Assembly (NCBI GenBank): GCA_029582265.1
Contig: CM055822.1
Location: 45,795,916 to 45,859,915, forward strand
Source of the DNA: Zoroaster sp. YZ-2022
Taxonomy: Eukaryota; Echinodermata; Asteroidea; Forcipulatida; Zoroasteridae
DNA: 64,000 nucleotides
Direction: 5' to 3'
The position numbers were made by a program, and so were the translations under genes. Below, one piece after another: positions 1 to 13,700 of this stretch. The notes under the pieces were generated by a model, which was given only the letters and a program-made list of their open reading frames with translations, was not told the origin of the DNA and searched no databases. Each line of letters opens with the position of its first letter. Position 1 is the first letter of the stretch.

Positions 1-200
1 TGGGACTCGGCTCCCAGCCGGCTCTGGGACTCGGGTATTTTACTACAGCCGCGGCTCTGGGAACCGGGTATTTGAAGGACTCGGTTCTGGAACCGACTCT
101 TGCAAGTACCCGGTTCTGTAAAAGAGTGGAACCGCGGTTCCGATTCTCAATTTGGAATCGGGTAGAACCGGGTACCTGCCGGAACCGCCCAAGCCTACTG
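1..200. repeat. Degenerate GGAACCG/GACTCGG-rich repeat
   Basis: The left edge of the window is a GC-rich stretch built from variants of GGAACCG, CGGTTC and GACTCGGGTA on both strands. It abuts a MITE at about 203. It may be part of a larger element cut by the window edge. Confidence 0.5.
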
Positions 201-202
201 CT

Positions 203-375
203 TTGCAGATAAAACTGCTTACCAGAAAAAAATTGCTTAGCAGATGTCTCTGGTTACCAGCCACACTTTCACACAAAATGTATGCATTTTGGCTGGTAGT
301 CTGTTTTATATTGCTTAGCAAAAATATTTGCTGAGCAAAATTCTCTGCTTAGCAGCTCTGTGAAATTGGACCCTG
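203..375. mobile_element. hAT-type MITE (GGGGCC family), single internal unit, 5'-truncated
   Basis: The right end reads GCTTAGCAGCTC...TTGGACCCTGG, matching the terminal repeat of the copies at 6902-7478 and 28145-28343. Inside lies one copy of the unit (TTACCAGCC...GGCTGGTAG) that is repeated five times in the 6902 copy. The left end is missing. Confidence 0.65.
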
Positions 376-379
376 GTCT

Positions 380-546
380 CACGGCGCCTTTATTACCCCT
401 GCTCATCAGGTGTATAAATCATTCCTGAAACCATCTCAGCTCCCTGGGGAGTATACAGCTCAGTCGCAGCAGTTGTTAGTGCATACAGGGAGAATCAAGT
501 GCAACAACCAGTTCTAGCTGCCCTCATCACAGGTACCCATTTAACA
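380..546 (-). mobile_element. tRNA-Leu-type SINE, 3' body fragment
   Basis: On the minus strand this matches the body of the full SINEs elsewhere in the window (CAGCTCCCTGGGGAGTATAC core, then GGTACCCATTTAAC). The head and A/T-rich tail are missing. It stops 25 bp before the acceptor of the first RNF31 exon. Confidence 0.7.
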
Positions 547-571
547 AGTCTCTCTCCTGATCTTCCTGCAG

Positions 572-1753
572 CTAACGCAGAACACTGCGAGTCCGGGTGG
601 GCTCTCCAAACCGAACATGGATGAATTCACAACCGACACAAAGAAATCTGGAGCAGACCTGAAGGTAACATCCAAACCGACCACAAGAACCATGTCTGAA
701 ACGGGACTCTCAAACAACAGCACAGAGCCATCACCATCTCCCGAGCCTTTCCAATCTCTCCCTGTAGGAAACAAAGATATCATGGTACAGGTTGAAGATG
801 TGGTGAAGAGGGACATTGCCATCCTCCAAAAGATCCGTGGACTGCGCTCCACGATGGCCATCAAAGGTTCGCATGCAGACAGCAAGCTGAAGGCGGAAGA
901 GAGCCACCTCTTAGAGGAGCATTCCAGGCTCCTGAAGTTTCAGCAGAAACTGGAGGAATCCTTGAAAGATGAGTCTGTGGGAGGAATCACCATGAAAACT
1001 GCACAGGAGAAGACGGTGATGGATTACTCAACAGCTGAAGCAACCCTCGATAAATCTCAGATCAAATACCCACCCAAGACGGTCAATGATGCCGAGTTAT
1101 ACATGTCGCCAGATCAGAAATCTCAAGTCGTGCCGGTCACTGTACATAGCTCTCATGCTCCCCCATCCCCTACAAAGCCTGCTGTTACTTCAAAGCCACA
1201 GCCCATTCAAACGTCACCCAGGCAAGGATTCACAGCCACAGTGTCACAGTCGGGGACTATAACATCACCCCCTGCCCCGGTCACTCACAATCTTGAGTTT
1301 TCCCCATATCGGCCCGTCACTACCGGGAACACCGCTCCTGTGATACAACCAGGAAGAGTTCAACAACTGACCAATAGCTTAAGATTAAACTCGCCAGCAA
1401 CCGCTCCCATAGGCATCAACAACAATGCCACCCAATCCGGGGCGTGGTTGTGTCAATCATGCGGCAATCACAACACAACTCCCACATGTCTGACCTGCAG
1501 AGCTCCAATGCCTCAAAGCATGCCAGCAAGATCTTCTGTAGCAACGCTGGGTCAGCAAATCGGAGGGTCCATACGGATGCCGGGAGCCCAGGGTGGCATG
1601 ATGAGGCCTGCACTGACGCCTCAGCTGAAAGCACAGGTCCCTCAGCCGGTGGTTGGAGCTCAGGATGTGGAAAAGCCAGCTCCAGCGGCAGCGGCCGCGG
1701 CCATCAGCCCACCACCATTGCAGAACATATTCCTTCTGCAACAGATTGATGAG
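572..1753 (+). CDS. RNF31: RNF31 exon A: N-terminal region with NZF-like zinc finger
   Basis: The acceptor is ctgcag ending at 571 and the donor is gag|gtatgt at 1754. The frame is open from 572; the first Met is at 617 (15 codons in) and the in-frame stop at 542 is intronic, so the exon may be internal. Numbered from Met617, residues 1-55 are Ser/Thr/Pro-rich, about 56-115 form a charged coiled coil, and a long disordered stretch follows. Residues 277-294 are an NZF-like finger: W277, C279-x2-C282-x8-C291-x2-C294. Usual NZF fingers have ten residues between the two Cys pairs, so this loop is two residues short. NZF fingers of HOIP bind ubiquitin or NEMO. The exon ends in phase 0 after 379 codons. 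Confidence 0.85.
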
Positions 1754-4700
1754 GTATGTTTGTGTTTTTGCCAGGATTTGATATGTGCATATCGTCGTGT
1801 GCCCGGAAGAAGGTGGTAAGGCTCTACCACCTTCTTCCGGGCACACAAAGTACAATTTTTTTGTCCCAGCAGAAGGTCGTAAGCAATAAAATGCCTCCTT
1901 TGAAAAAAAGTAGGGCATAACTGTTATATATTTGTTGCTAGAATTACTCCCAAGACATGTTTTTCCATTCCCATGCGGAATTTAACTTTCCTACAATGAC
2001 TTATAAATGGCAGAAAAACGACCAAACTTTCACACTCAGTTTTTTTGAAACACAATTTTGCACATTAATTGCTTACAACCTTTTGCCGGTCACACTTTTG
2101 TTACGTCCTTCTTCCGGGCACACAATGATATATGATGAAAATATGTCCATAATTATAAGTTGTGCAGATTGAAAATATAACACTGATCAAGATATGTATT
2201 GGGATTATAATATAATGGTTGAAGGAAAGAAAACTTAACCCTAACCCTCCAGGGTATTTTGGCTAGAAACCCTGCCAGATGCATCAGATTGCATCGTTTG
2301 TCAAAGTGACTTGGCTGCCCAGTGCAGCAAGATCCATCTGGTCACAAATCTCAAGGCCGAACTGCCTCAGAGTCTGTGGTCACCAAACGCAGCAGGATAC
2401 AACTCTGGCATTGTTCAATGGGACCAGCTCTCAATAGCCTCAGACTTGGCTGCTTATGCACTGGTGTTGACAGCTGAATGCATCAAAGTGCACCAGACTT
2501 TTCCACCTGATGCACTGTGCTGCGTCTGGCAGGGTTAGGGTTAATATCAAAAGGGGCCTTCAAACAATGCAACAATATGCAGTGGTCTCATGGTATGATT
2601 TACTGATGTGTTTAAACTGTTCAATGCAGTTTCCTGATAGGGAATGTTCTTGGTGCCTAAAGATTCTTTCAAATTCTAGTTGGTGAGTAAAAACGCACTG
2701 ATCATCAGTGCGTTAGCCATGCGTCGACAGATGTGTTACCATGATACACGTGTTTAATGCCATGCCCTGCATTGGCGAGTGATGTTCACTTCTCGCTCGC
2801 CTAATTTCGGCATAATTCAGAAACTAGAGCCGAAGAAACAACCTTATTGGATTGTTACTCTGTCCTATACGGTTACCATGGCAAACAGATTGTGTTGGAG
2901 AAGCGGAGAGCCAAGGAGGAAGACGAGAGGAAACAGGCCAAAGAGAGGGAGGAGTTAGCCAAGAAGCAAGCTAGTACAATTCCGATACCGCCTCCAAGAA
3001 TCGTTAAACAGAGGAAGTCTCTGACCAGCGCCCAACCTTCAAGTTTGCCGACACAGCCATCTCCCAACCAGGGTAAGTTATATTATTAAAGGATCAGTCC
3101 GTGTGTGTGTAGCCATCTCACTTGTGTGAGAAATGTAATGTCTTTTTAAATTGTTACACTGTTGTACTTGAGATATTCCACAAAATTATTGACTGAAAAA
3201 TCGATCTCATTGTTTGGCCAGCAAATAATTTTCTCGTGCTGCATCATAAATTCATATATTAATTTCAAAATTAACCAATTATTATCTAAAAGCTTTACTT
3301 AAAGGTACACTATCGTCACAATCAGAGCAGACTTTCAACAGGGCATGGAATCGGTGTCCTAGCTCAAGATGAACACAGTGACTGAAAGTTGCTGGCTCAT
3401 TTATGCAGCAGCAACGGTAATATGACCTTATCATGTGGGGTATTATTTTCAGTCATTGAGTTAATCTTAAACTAGCACTCCGATTCTATGCCCTGTTCAT
3501 CATGACGATATTGTCCCTTTAATGTGAAGTTGGTGAACGCACTAATCACCCTGAAGAAATAAATCTGTCTGAAGAGAAGTTTCAGTTGATCACCATTGAT
3601 CACCATTGTGGTATATTTGGTTTGAGGTAAAAAATGGTTCACAATTATCTCATATATGATAGACTGATCCATTCAGCCCCACCCATCATTGCAACTGCCT
3701 AGCAACGGCACACATGGGTACAACACGTGGGCTACGCCCCTCGATCGTCGAGCCCCTTACGTGTACCTTCCGCCATGGGTGCACACACGTCCTGGTCATA
3801 CATAATGACGGCTTTTCATCGGGGCAATACAGCTATTTTAACATGTCGGACTTTGGGATGCGTAATTGCGGCTGTGATTGGTCAATACGTAATGGGGCGG
3901 GGCTTAATGGATCGGTCTATCCTGCTCGTAAGTGTGACGTAGTTCCAACATAAACCACGCCCACTTCACACATGCTGGCTCCTAAACGATCATCAGAAGC
4001 CCATTGGAAATGCATTGACCACCCTTTTCTTTAAGGATTTACGCAATAAATTAGAAAGCTTGGGACTTGCATTTAATGTATATGTGTTGTAAAGACTCAA
4101 TCTTATTAGCCCTTTCATTACTGATTTGTTTCAACAGGATGTCCCACTGGTTACCGAATTGTTTGCCCAGTCATGCATGAATTCACACATTGCAGAACAG
4201 TATGCATCCATTTACAGGCACTTTTTCTAAACTCGTTTTTCATCATGAAGAATTTGTTGGAGAAAGATATATTCAATGAAATGATTGTTGCTTACAAAAT
4301 TCCCTTTCATATGATACCAAAATCATTGGCATTGCATATAAAATGATCGGGTTATCTATTTTACTTCCCCTGACTTTGTTTCACAAACAGAGCATTTTGT
4401 ACAGAAGTGTATGGTGTTCCATAGCACAAATGGCCATTGAAAGGATTGACTTGTATTATGTCTGATTTCTATAATAGCAACATGTAGGTTGGGCTATACC
4501 ATTAGAAAGATAAGGAATCAGTCTTTCCAACCATATATAGCATGGGTATGGACTGCGAAGAAGGGAAAAAATACAGCTGTTTTAAAAGCTGGTCATGATA
4601 CTCCCAATTAAGTGCTGTGTGTGTGGTGACCTTGGTCGACTAAAGTCGCCAATGGTAAGCAACAGTGGGTATGTGTGTTGTTTTTATTATTTATTTTATT

Positions 4701-7700
4701 ACATTTTACACTGGCAATCAGATTACATCAATTAAATATAAAACCAAACCCTAATAAACTACAAATACACAAAAATTCATTTTAAACAAAGCCAGTGAGT
4801 GGTAAGATAGAACAGGTGACCAGCACCTCTACAAGGCCATCCTACCACAAGAAACCCACTAAACATTATATACCTCTTTACACCCCCACCCCCCTCCCCG
4901 CCCCGTTACACCACTGGAGGGCCGCTGAAGCAAGTTAGGACGGAAAAGAACGGAAAAGACAACATTAAGCAACAAATTGTGGACTAAAGTCGCCAATGGT
5001 AGTGAAAGGGTTAACAGAGTAAATTTCTGCCTCAAGAATCACTTTTGAATGTTAAAATCAAGGAATTTAGGTTAAAAAAAGAATGTGTGTACCACCACTG
5101 CGCGTGCGTTTTACTTCATCAACTTACTGTAGGATTGTGAACATATTCAGCTAAAACATTCACCTTTCAATTTCTATATATGTTTCTTGATCTTTATAAA
5201 GTATGGATGCAATTGAGGATTTCCATATTCTTGTTACATGTATTTTAATCTTGTATGTTTGCTATTTTATATGATTTTAACCCTAACCTTCCCAAATCCT
5301 CTAAAATCCTCATTGTCAAAGTGAAGGATTTTGAAGGATTGAGGGCAGATGTGATTATTTGCTTGGTGGATTATGGAGGATTTGAGATTATCAGGCTATA
5401 TTTGACACTGGGTGAAAATGGAGGATTGAGGTTACACGGTACATGTTGGTGTGTGCAAAAAATTGATTCTGGAGGATTGAGGTTGTTAGGCATACCGGTA
5501 CTTGCCTTCCTTCCTCCATGGTATATGCACATCCCTAGGTCAGTGCTTGGGTCAGTGGACACTGTTTATTGCTCCATGCATGCAGGGAGGGTCCCTGGTC
5601 ATGTACATGTATCACAGATTAGAAAAACATGTGTATACACGTCATCTGCATACAATGGTAGTGGTCATTGTGCTTGCTGTATTACCAAAGGATTTTGGAG
5701 GACTCAGGTTATGTATAAGCAAATGGGCCTAGGGAGTTGCTTTACTACCGAAGGATTTTGGAGGATTCAGGTTATGTATAAGCAAATGGGCCTAGGGAGT
5801 TAGGGTTAATGTAATATTTCTATCTGTCCAATTATTGGTGCTTGTGCTGTTGGCTGTGTAATAAAATAAAATAAATAAAATATTCATACTTTTTGTTTAC
5901 CAAGAGTGTTTTCTCTGGCTTTGTTTCCATCGTAACTTCTGACTATCCAGGTAATATGATTCTGCAGCCACCACAGGATGCGCTCATCAACCGTCAGCGA
6001 CCCGTTTCCCCAGGTTTGTCCCATGTCATGTTCGCAGAGGAAAAGAAAAGATTGGACGAACAGAAAGCCCAGAGTATAGATTTCATAAAGTTACTGCGGG
6101 TGAGTGTGGCCTTATTTCTGATTTAACCCCCCCCCCCACCCCATCTTCCCCTTATCCCAAAACAGTTATAAACCATCACATAAGAATCTGCTTTAGGGCT
6201 GTTTTCAAAAAAAGTCAGGCTGCGTTTTGGAATCGGTGGCCGCGTTTGCTCCATCTTAATCCCTGAACAAAGGATTTGGTTGACAACCGGTATGGGCTGG
6301 AACGTGATGGATGGCACAGGCTATCAATGGAACTGAATATCAATAGGCCCCATTCATATGCAAATTTCCATGAAAAGTGGGTGAATGAAAATGTGCAATT
6401 TTCCAACTGTTTAATGAGCCACTACTTAAAAACAAATGTAGGTTATTCAAAGGACTGTGCCCAAAAGAAACTGATAATTCCAATGATGCAAATTCAAAAC
6501 TAATACTCTGTGTTTATGTGAATACACATCTACACTTTGATTGGTTCAATATTGTTTTGTGGGCATTTATTATTAAAAAGAAAATGAAAGGTAAAACTTG
6601 TAGCTTTGCATGGTGAGGATGATAAGTAAGACTAATTGCGGTGACACCATGTGGAATCTCAATTGAGTAGTAATTAGTTCTGAAAAGAACTGGGGGTACA
6701 ACTCGACGTTTCGATCAGTATGCTCTGATCGTCCTCAGGAGAATGTGAAAGAAAATGAAACTTAACTTCTGATCAATCGATTGCACATAGTAATATAGTG
6801 TATGTGACAAAACAATGGGGGTCCGTGGCTAAACTATCAGTGTTTGGTATCCAGACTCTCACACGGAAAGTAAACACACAAAAAGTGCACTTAGTACACT
6901 TCAGGGGCCAATTTCACAGAGCTGCTCAGCGGATAAAATTTCTTACCAGAAAAATTTGCTTAGTGTTTTTCTTTGGTTACCAGCCAAACTTTCACACAAA
7001 ATGTATGCATTTTGGCTGGTAGTCTGTTTTATATTGCTCAGTAGAAATATTTGCTTAGTGTTTTTCTTTGGTTACCAGCCAAACATTCATACAAAATGTA
7101 TGCATTTTGGCTGGTAGTCTGTTTTATATTGCTCAGCAGAAATATTTGCTTAGCGTTTTTCTTTGGTTACCAGCCAAACTTTCACACAAAATGTATGCAT
7201 TTTGGCTGGTAGTCTGTTTTATATTGCTCAGCAGAAATATTTGCTTAGCGTTTTTCTTTGGTTACCAGCCAAACTTTCACACAAAATGTATGCATTTTGG
7301 CTGGTAGTCTGTTTTATATTGCTCAGCAGAAATATTTGCTTAGCGTTTTTCTTTGGTTACCAGCCAAACTTTCATACAAAATGTATGCATTTTGGCTGGT
7401 AGTCTGTTTTATATTGCTCAGCAGAAATATTTGCTTAGCAAACTTCTCTGCTTAGCAGCTCTATGATATTGGCCCCTGGTTACTGCCTAATCCTCTTTAC
7501 CTGTTGCATACACAGGAAGCAGAGGACTGTGGATATCTACCAGAAGAAGTGATTGCAGCCACTGAATCCATGAGAGACATCGGGGGTGAAAAGGTCAACG
7601 AAGTCAAGTGGCTCCAAGAAAACTGGAAAGACTACATCAGTACGGTGATGGCCATGGCCACCAATCATTTGCAGAAGGAAGCGGGGAGGAGCATGGAGGT

Positions 7701-10700
7701 GGTGATGGGGGAAGAGGCTTTGTGGGCGCTGAGGAAGCATTATGGCAACGTGGAGAAAGCTGTGGAGGAGTGCGTCGGTGAAGTTCAGAGAAGGGTATGG
7801 GGCTGATTCATGTCAACCCTCATGAATATTCATTCATAAAAGACAGTTTAGACACTCTGATTGGACAAAATGTAATCATGTGGGGGTGGTATTAATGGAT
7901 AGTCAAGACTGATTGGACAAACATCATCGCATGGGGGTGTATTAACGGATGGTAAAGACATGGCTTATCAAAATCAGAGCAGCACATATGTGCCAGCTGT
8001 TCGCCAGCTGTTTTGTGCAATGCAGATTTGAACCAGTCAGAGTGATGAAGATTGTTTGGCATCACGCGCCTGACTCATGTACATGTACTTTGAAAGTGTT
8101 TTATGTGTCCCCAAAACGTGAATTTACCCATTTCCATTTGGCTTTATTAAACAAAAATTTATTTTTTTAAGGTGTTCATGGGACAGCGCAAAATCCTCTT
8201 TGAAATTGTTCGGTTTTTGATATTTTTTTCTTCTCCTTCTCGATGAGACTTATCAAAAAAACAAAACATAATTCCAAAGTTCACAAAGCCTTCAAACGTG
8301 ACACATACTTAGACCATAACATGTAGTTGTCAATAAAGTTATGACATATAGTTTCAGGTAAAGTTGTGATGTCATGGTGACGTCATCAGATATCGAAATA
8401 CACTAAAATCAAATTTTAATATTTCCAAAAATCATATCTCATGAACCACAAAAGATATTTACACAATCTTTTCATCATCTTACAGATTTTGAATTATGTG
8501 ACATTTCGTATACAAACATGACCCCAATCTGACCTCTCCTGGTCGAAACTGGAAGTTTAACTGAAAAAATATTCTGAAGCACTTTTATAGGGTCTGCAGC
8601 CAACATGATATGGTATGATATTTTATTGTGTCATATATATGACCTTCAAATCACCTGATCAAACCTTTATTTCCGGTCTAAACAGGAAGTTCAAATTCAA
8701 CACATTCTAACGCAAAATTGATAGGTCTTTTCAATATGAAATTGATATTGTTATAATAAAAGATGATACACTTTTGCAAAATATGATTGACATCATCGAT
8801 GATAATTTGATTGAACCGGAAGTTGACACGAACACCGTGTGTTTGTTCAAACAAACACATGAGCTCTAGTTATATTTTGAAATCGATATGGGCATTTATG
8901 AATGGGATTAAAAGTTTGACATTTGGTCTTTACCACAGGATAATGACCTGATTGTGTGGGCATAACCAGTCATTAACCTGCGGTAAAGACCCTTATTAAT
9001 GCATCCTCCTTATCGCCTGTGACCGTGCCCAAAACTGGTCAAAAGTCCGTGCAACAAACTTTCATTCCCTTATACTCAAACCCTTCGTTCTAAACCATAA
9101 ACAAATGAAACAAAAAAAGACAATACTTATAATAATATTAATAATGGACACTTATGTTGCGCCGGTATCTGCCAAGTTTGACGCTCATGGCGCATGAACA
9201 TTATTACCCCTGTCATCGGGCCAGTTATATCATTCCTAGAACCATCTCAACTCCCTGGGGAGTATGCAGCCCATGCTGCCAAATGTGTAGCGCAACGAGC
9301 TTTATAATCAAACACAATTACCATCTCTGCCCTCACAGGTCCTCATTTATACTCATTTATACTCATTTATACTCCTGTGAAATTCTTTCATCTGAAGTGC
9401 TTTCATCTGAGAGAAATCAATTTTTTTTCCTTTTTTTTTTCGAATTTACAAAAAGTTCTCATCAGGCAATATTTTGTAAATATTTACAAACATTAAACAA
9501 ATGTTTTTCCAAAAGAGTTTTATGATATTGTTCTTGAGAACTTGAGGGATACAAAATACCAATGTTCTGCACATTTTTAGCCCTCTATCTGTGGAAAATG
9601 CCCCTAGTCTTTCACATTCAGGATTAGACTGGATTGGATCAGACACAGCATGCAAATCCTTGTACATTTGTTGAAAGTTCCCTCTTATGATGTCTCCCCG
9701 TGCAGGTCCTGAGTCTTGTTGATTTGGGCTTCCCTCATCAGAGCGTCTATGAGTCTTTGTCAGTGTATGAAGGCAAGATGGACGTCGCCTTGGCCAAACT
9801 CCACAAAGAGGCAGCCAAATCGTTCGTAGATCGGATCTGGCTCCCGGAGGACATTGCCACCCAGGAGCAGATGATCGTCGTGCTTGGGCAAGAACAACAA
9901 CGAGAAGTGGTCGATGTATGTAATAGGGAAGAATGGGGGAGTTGTCACCGAGGGAATTCTTCAATCGTACCCAAACAATCTCAATCTTATGTAGGTTTGT
10001 GTACTATTATGATTGCTTGGGTACCATTGGGGTGACAACGATCCCTTCAGCTGTAATAGGACACAACCCCTTTGCTCATGAGGGGTTAATAATTCACCTG
10101 TCACGATTTGCAACTTAGCCATGCCCCTATTAAGACAAGTTGTACCCACACAACACAGGGCATATTTCATGCAGTGTGCATAAAGGCCTCAGCATGGAAC
10201 TTATGTAAAATATATGCCTGTTTTTTCTTCATCTATAAAAAATATCATAGCATGTGCTTCATTTTGTGTACATGATGATGTGATTTTGTGTACATGCTCG
10301 GGCATTTCCAATTTGACAGTCGTAGAGCTATGTGGTCATGTGATATGCACAATGTGCTGTGATTGGCCAGTCGTTTATAAATGGCGATATAGGTCAATAG
10401 CTTTGGGCCATTCATGATGTAGTATTCCATGAGACTGACACACAATATCTGAACAAAGAAGCGGTCTATTCTGGCATTCAATGCAAGTGTCTTAAGTTTT
10501 ACTTCACTACATATCACTGTATACTCCTGAGGCCTCTACATCTCAGTGAGGTATCCTACTTAAATTTTGAAGGATACCAACCAAGTACCAATTCAACTGC
10601 CATGGTAACCGCATGATTTTTTTAAATTTACTACAGAGGCGCATTCGTCTCCTGCTAGCAGAGTATGAACTACCAAGCTGGGGTCGTGCTGTGACGGCAG

Positions 10701-13700
10701 CCAGACTAATCGATATCAATAAGTATGGAACCAATGATGCAATCATTGCTGCGAGAGAGTGTGGTGACTTTGAGAGAGCTACGCAGTACTTAGAAAAGAC
10801 GTGCTTGATTTGCTATGCAGAGTATCCCATGAACAAGGTAAAGGGTTTAGACTCTCATCTCTGGAGATTGTTTTGAATTTGCTCTAAATAGAGAATTAGC
10901 TGTTGCAAACTGCTTACCAACCTAAAGGACCTGTAGTGTAAATGAAAAATAATTGTTATTGGCCTTATTATGTTTCGAACCTACAATCCCGGTCAAATCT
11001 CGCTGGGCCCTCCGGCCCCCTGACAATGTTGGCTCTCATTGCGCGGTCTGTGCTCTGGCTGGAGATAACAACATTGGTGGGGGGAGCGGGGGAGCCGGGG
11101 AGCGGGGAGCGGGAGACAGGGGAGGGTATGTTTATTGTAACGTGTCCCAACTATTTTGGCCGGGATTGTAGCAGGTTCTTTCTAAAAGGCAAAATGGACA
11201 AAGTATATCAACAGAAGAGTGAGCAGAAGATAGGTGTGAAATGAATGCAAAAGAAAAAGATACAAAAAGCAGAGTCAGGTTCTGGTCCTGGGACCGGACA
11301 AAAGAAGGGATTAAATATGAATTCATAGAGGTACAAGGAGTTTTTGGCTGGAAGAAGAGATTATGAGATTAGTGTAAAGCAATGAGTCAGACCGGGGGAG
11401 TAAAACAAAAAAAAGGCAAATAAACTAACAAGCAAAACAAACGTAAAACAAAATGTCTGTGGAGAAAAAAAAAAAAAGAAAGAGGAAAAATTAGGGTAGA
11501 GACCACCGGGTGAATGGTGTGGATTCACCTGATCCACATCTTTTCTCTGCTGACTGATTTTGCGACTCAATTTTGCATTTATACTACAGGTCCTTTAGGT
11601 TGTTAAACAGTTTGCAACAGGTAATTCTCTATTTATGAAATGCTATTGGTTATGAATTCTGGTCTAAATATTGGAAGAATGTTAAATGTGTAATACACAT
11701 ATAAGACATTATAACTATTCCTTAACCCTCCTACACATGGAGGTCACTCCGATCAACTAAACTTTCAATATGTTCTTCACCAACCTTTAGTACATACAAG
11801 CCTGCTGTCCTTTCCAAGTAATCTTACAAAATCAACTGTGTGCCACCCAAGGCCACTGTAAATGTTTGAACATAATATTACGGCCTGCAATGTATCAATG
11901 GGAGACCACTTTACCCTGCAATCTCAGTGGTGTGACAGTGCACAGAAGGGTAACCATAGGAGGCCACTGGCAACAGCTAATGGCTTGGAGTGGCCTGAAT
12001 GAGTTGTTTCAAAAATTGTGCCGATTGTAGGAGGGTTAAGAAATTATTTAGGAATCTTACAAGAACAGTCTTAAAGGATGTGACAAAAACCAGTCCCCAA
12101 AAAAGTCTCCGGTTTTTGGTCATAGGTCGGCGTCAAAATTGGTGCGGTGATGTGGGTTTTTTTTGGTTGGATTTTTGATCTTTTTGCCAACCAATGAAAT
12201 ACATGGCTGAGATTCAGGCAAACATTCATACTCCTATGTGAAAAAGTAATTTAAAACCCAGTAGATGGCAGAATTCCAATTGATCCAGCAATTTTGGTTT
12301 CAATTGTTCATCTGAGGCGATGCACGCGGATACCAGAAACAGGATACTTTTTTTGTTGGTCTAAGATATACAATCCTACAAGATATATTCCACAGGATCT
12401 TACAGGAATCATATGTGCATTCTGTAGGAATCTTTTAGGAACTTTTAGGAATCCTAAAAGATATATCCTACAGGATCGTATAGGAATCATATACGAATTA
12501 TATAGGAGTGTATGGGAATAGTCCTTTAAGATGTTAATTTAGAAACTACTCCACCTACATGTACTACAGTTCGGTAGGGATTAAAAACATACTACCCATG
12601 TGAAACTGAGTGGGATTTGAACCTGGGTCACAATGATGAGTGAAGTGAAGAAAACTACTTACACCAACTACAGTCAAGTAGGGATTGAAAATGTACTCCA
12701 CATGTGAACCTGAGTGGGATTTGAACCCCGGTCACAGTGGTGAGTGACGTGAAGAAAACATACTTACACCAACTACAGCCGGATAGGGACTGAAAACGTA
12801 CTACCCATGTGAACCCGAGTTGGATTTGAACCCGGGTCACAATGGTGAGTGAAGTGAAGAAAACATACTTACACCAACTACAATCGGATATGGACTGAAA
12901 ACGTACTACCCATGTGAACCCGAGTTGGATTTGAACCCGGGTCACAGTGGTGAGTGAAGTGAAGAAAACATACTTACACCAACTACAATCGGATATGGAC
13001 TGAAAACGTACTACCCATGTGAACCCGAGTTGGATTTGAACCCGGTCACAGTGGTGAGTGAAGTGAAGAAAACATACTTACACCAACTACAATCGGATAT
13101 GGACTGAAAACGTACTACCCATGTGAACCCGAGTTGGATTTGAACCCGGGTCACAGTGGTGAGTGAAGTGAAGAAAACTTACTTACACCAACTACAGCCG
13201 GATAGGGACTGAAAACGTACTACCCATGTGAACCCGAGTTGGATTTGAACCCGAGTTGGATTTGAACCCGGGTCACAGTGGTGAGTGAAGTGAAGAAAAC
13301 ATACTTACACCAACTACAATCGGATATGGACTGAAAACGTACTACCCATGTGAACCCGAGTTGGATTTGAACCCGGGTCACAGTGGTGGGTGAAGTGAAG
13401 TTACTGACACCAACTTGACCTGATTTCTCTTTTCCTTTCCCCATTAGTTGAGCACCTTGATGAATTGCCAGTGTACAATCTGCATGGAATGCCTCCACGA
13501 CCACTTTCAGGTCATCATTAGAGATCGCAACATCCTCAACGCTACCTGTCCAGCTTGCGACCAGCCTGATCTCCGTAGTGGAGGTCATGAATTCACTGCC
13601 GATTACTTCGGATTCTTAGACTTACTGGTAAGTTCAAACAATTTGGTACTCATACGTCATTGACCATTTTCCAAAAGGTCCTTAACCTCAATTCATCGGT

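Noticed and set aside
617..1819. 400-aa uninterrupted frame as a single-exon gene
   Set aside because: The donor at 1754 and phase-matched later exons show that the last 21 codons are intronic read-through.
2311..2538. 75-aa frame in the first intron as a missing zinc-finger exon
   Set aside because: It lies wholly inside the TTAA-flanked MITE and lacks paired Cys motifs and splice sites.
3714..3953. Two overlapping 71-79 aa frames
   Set aside because: They lie in a dispersed repeat also found (reversed) at 27.8 kb and are not conserved as frames.
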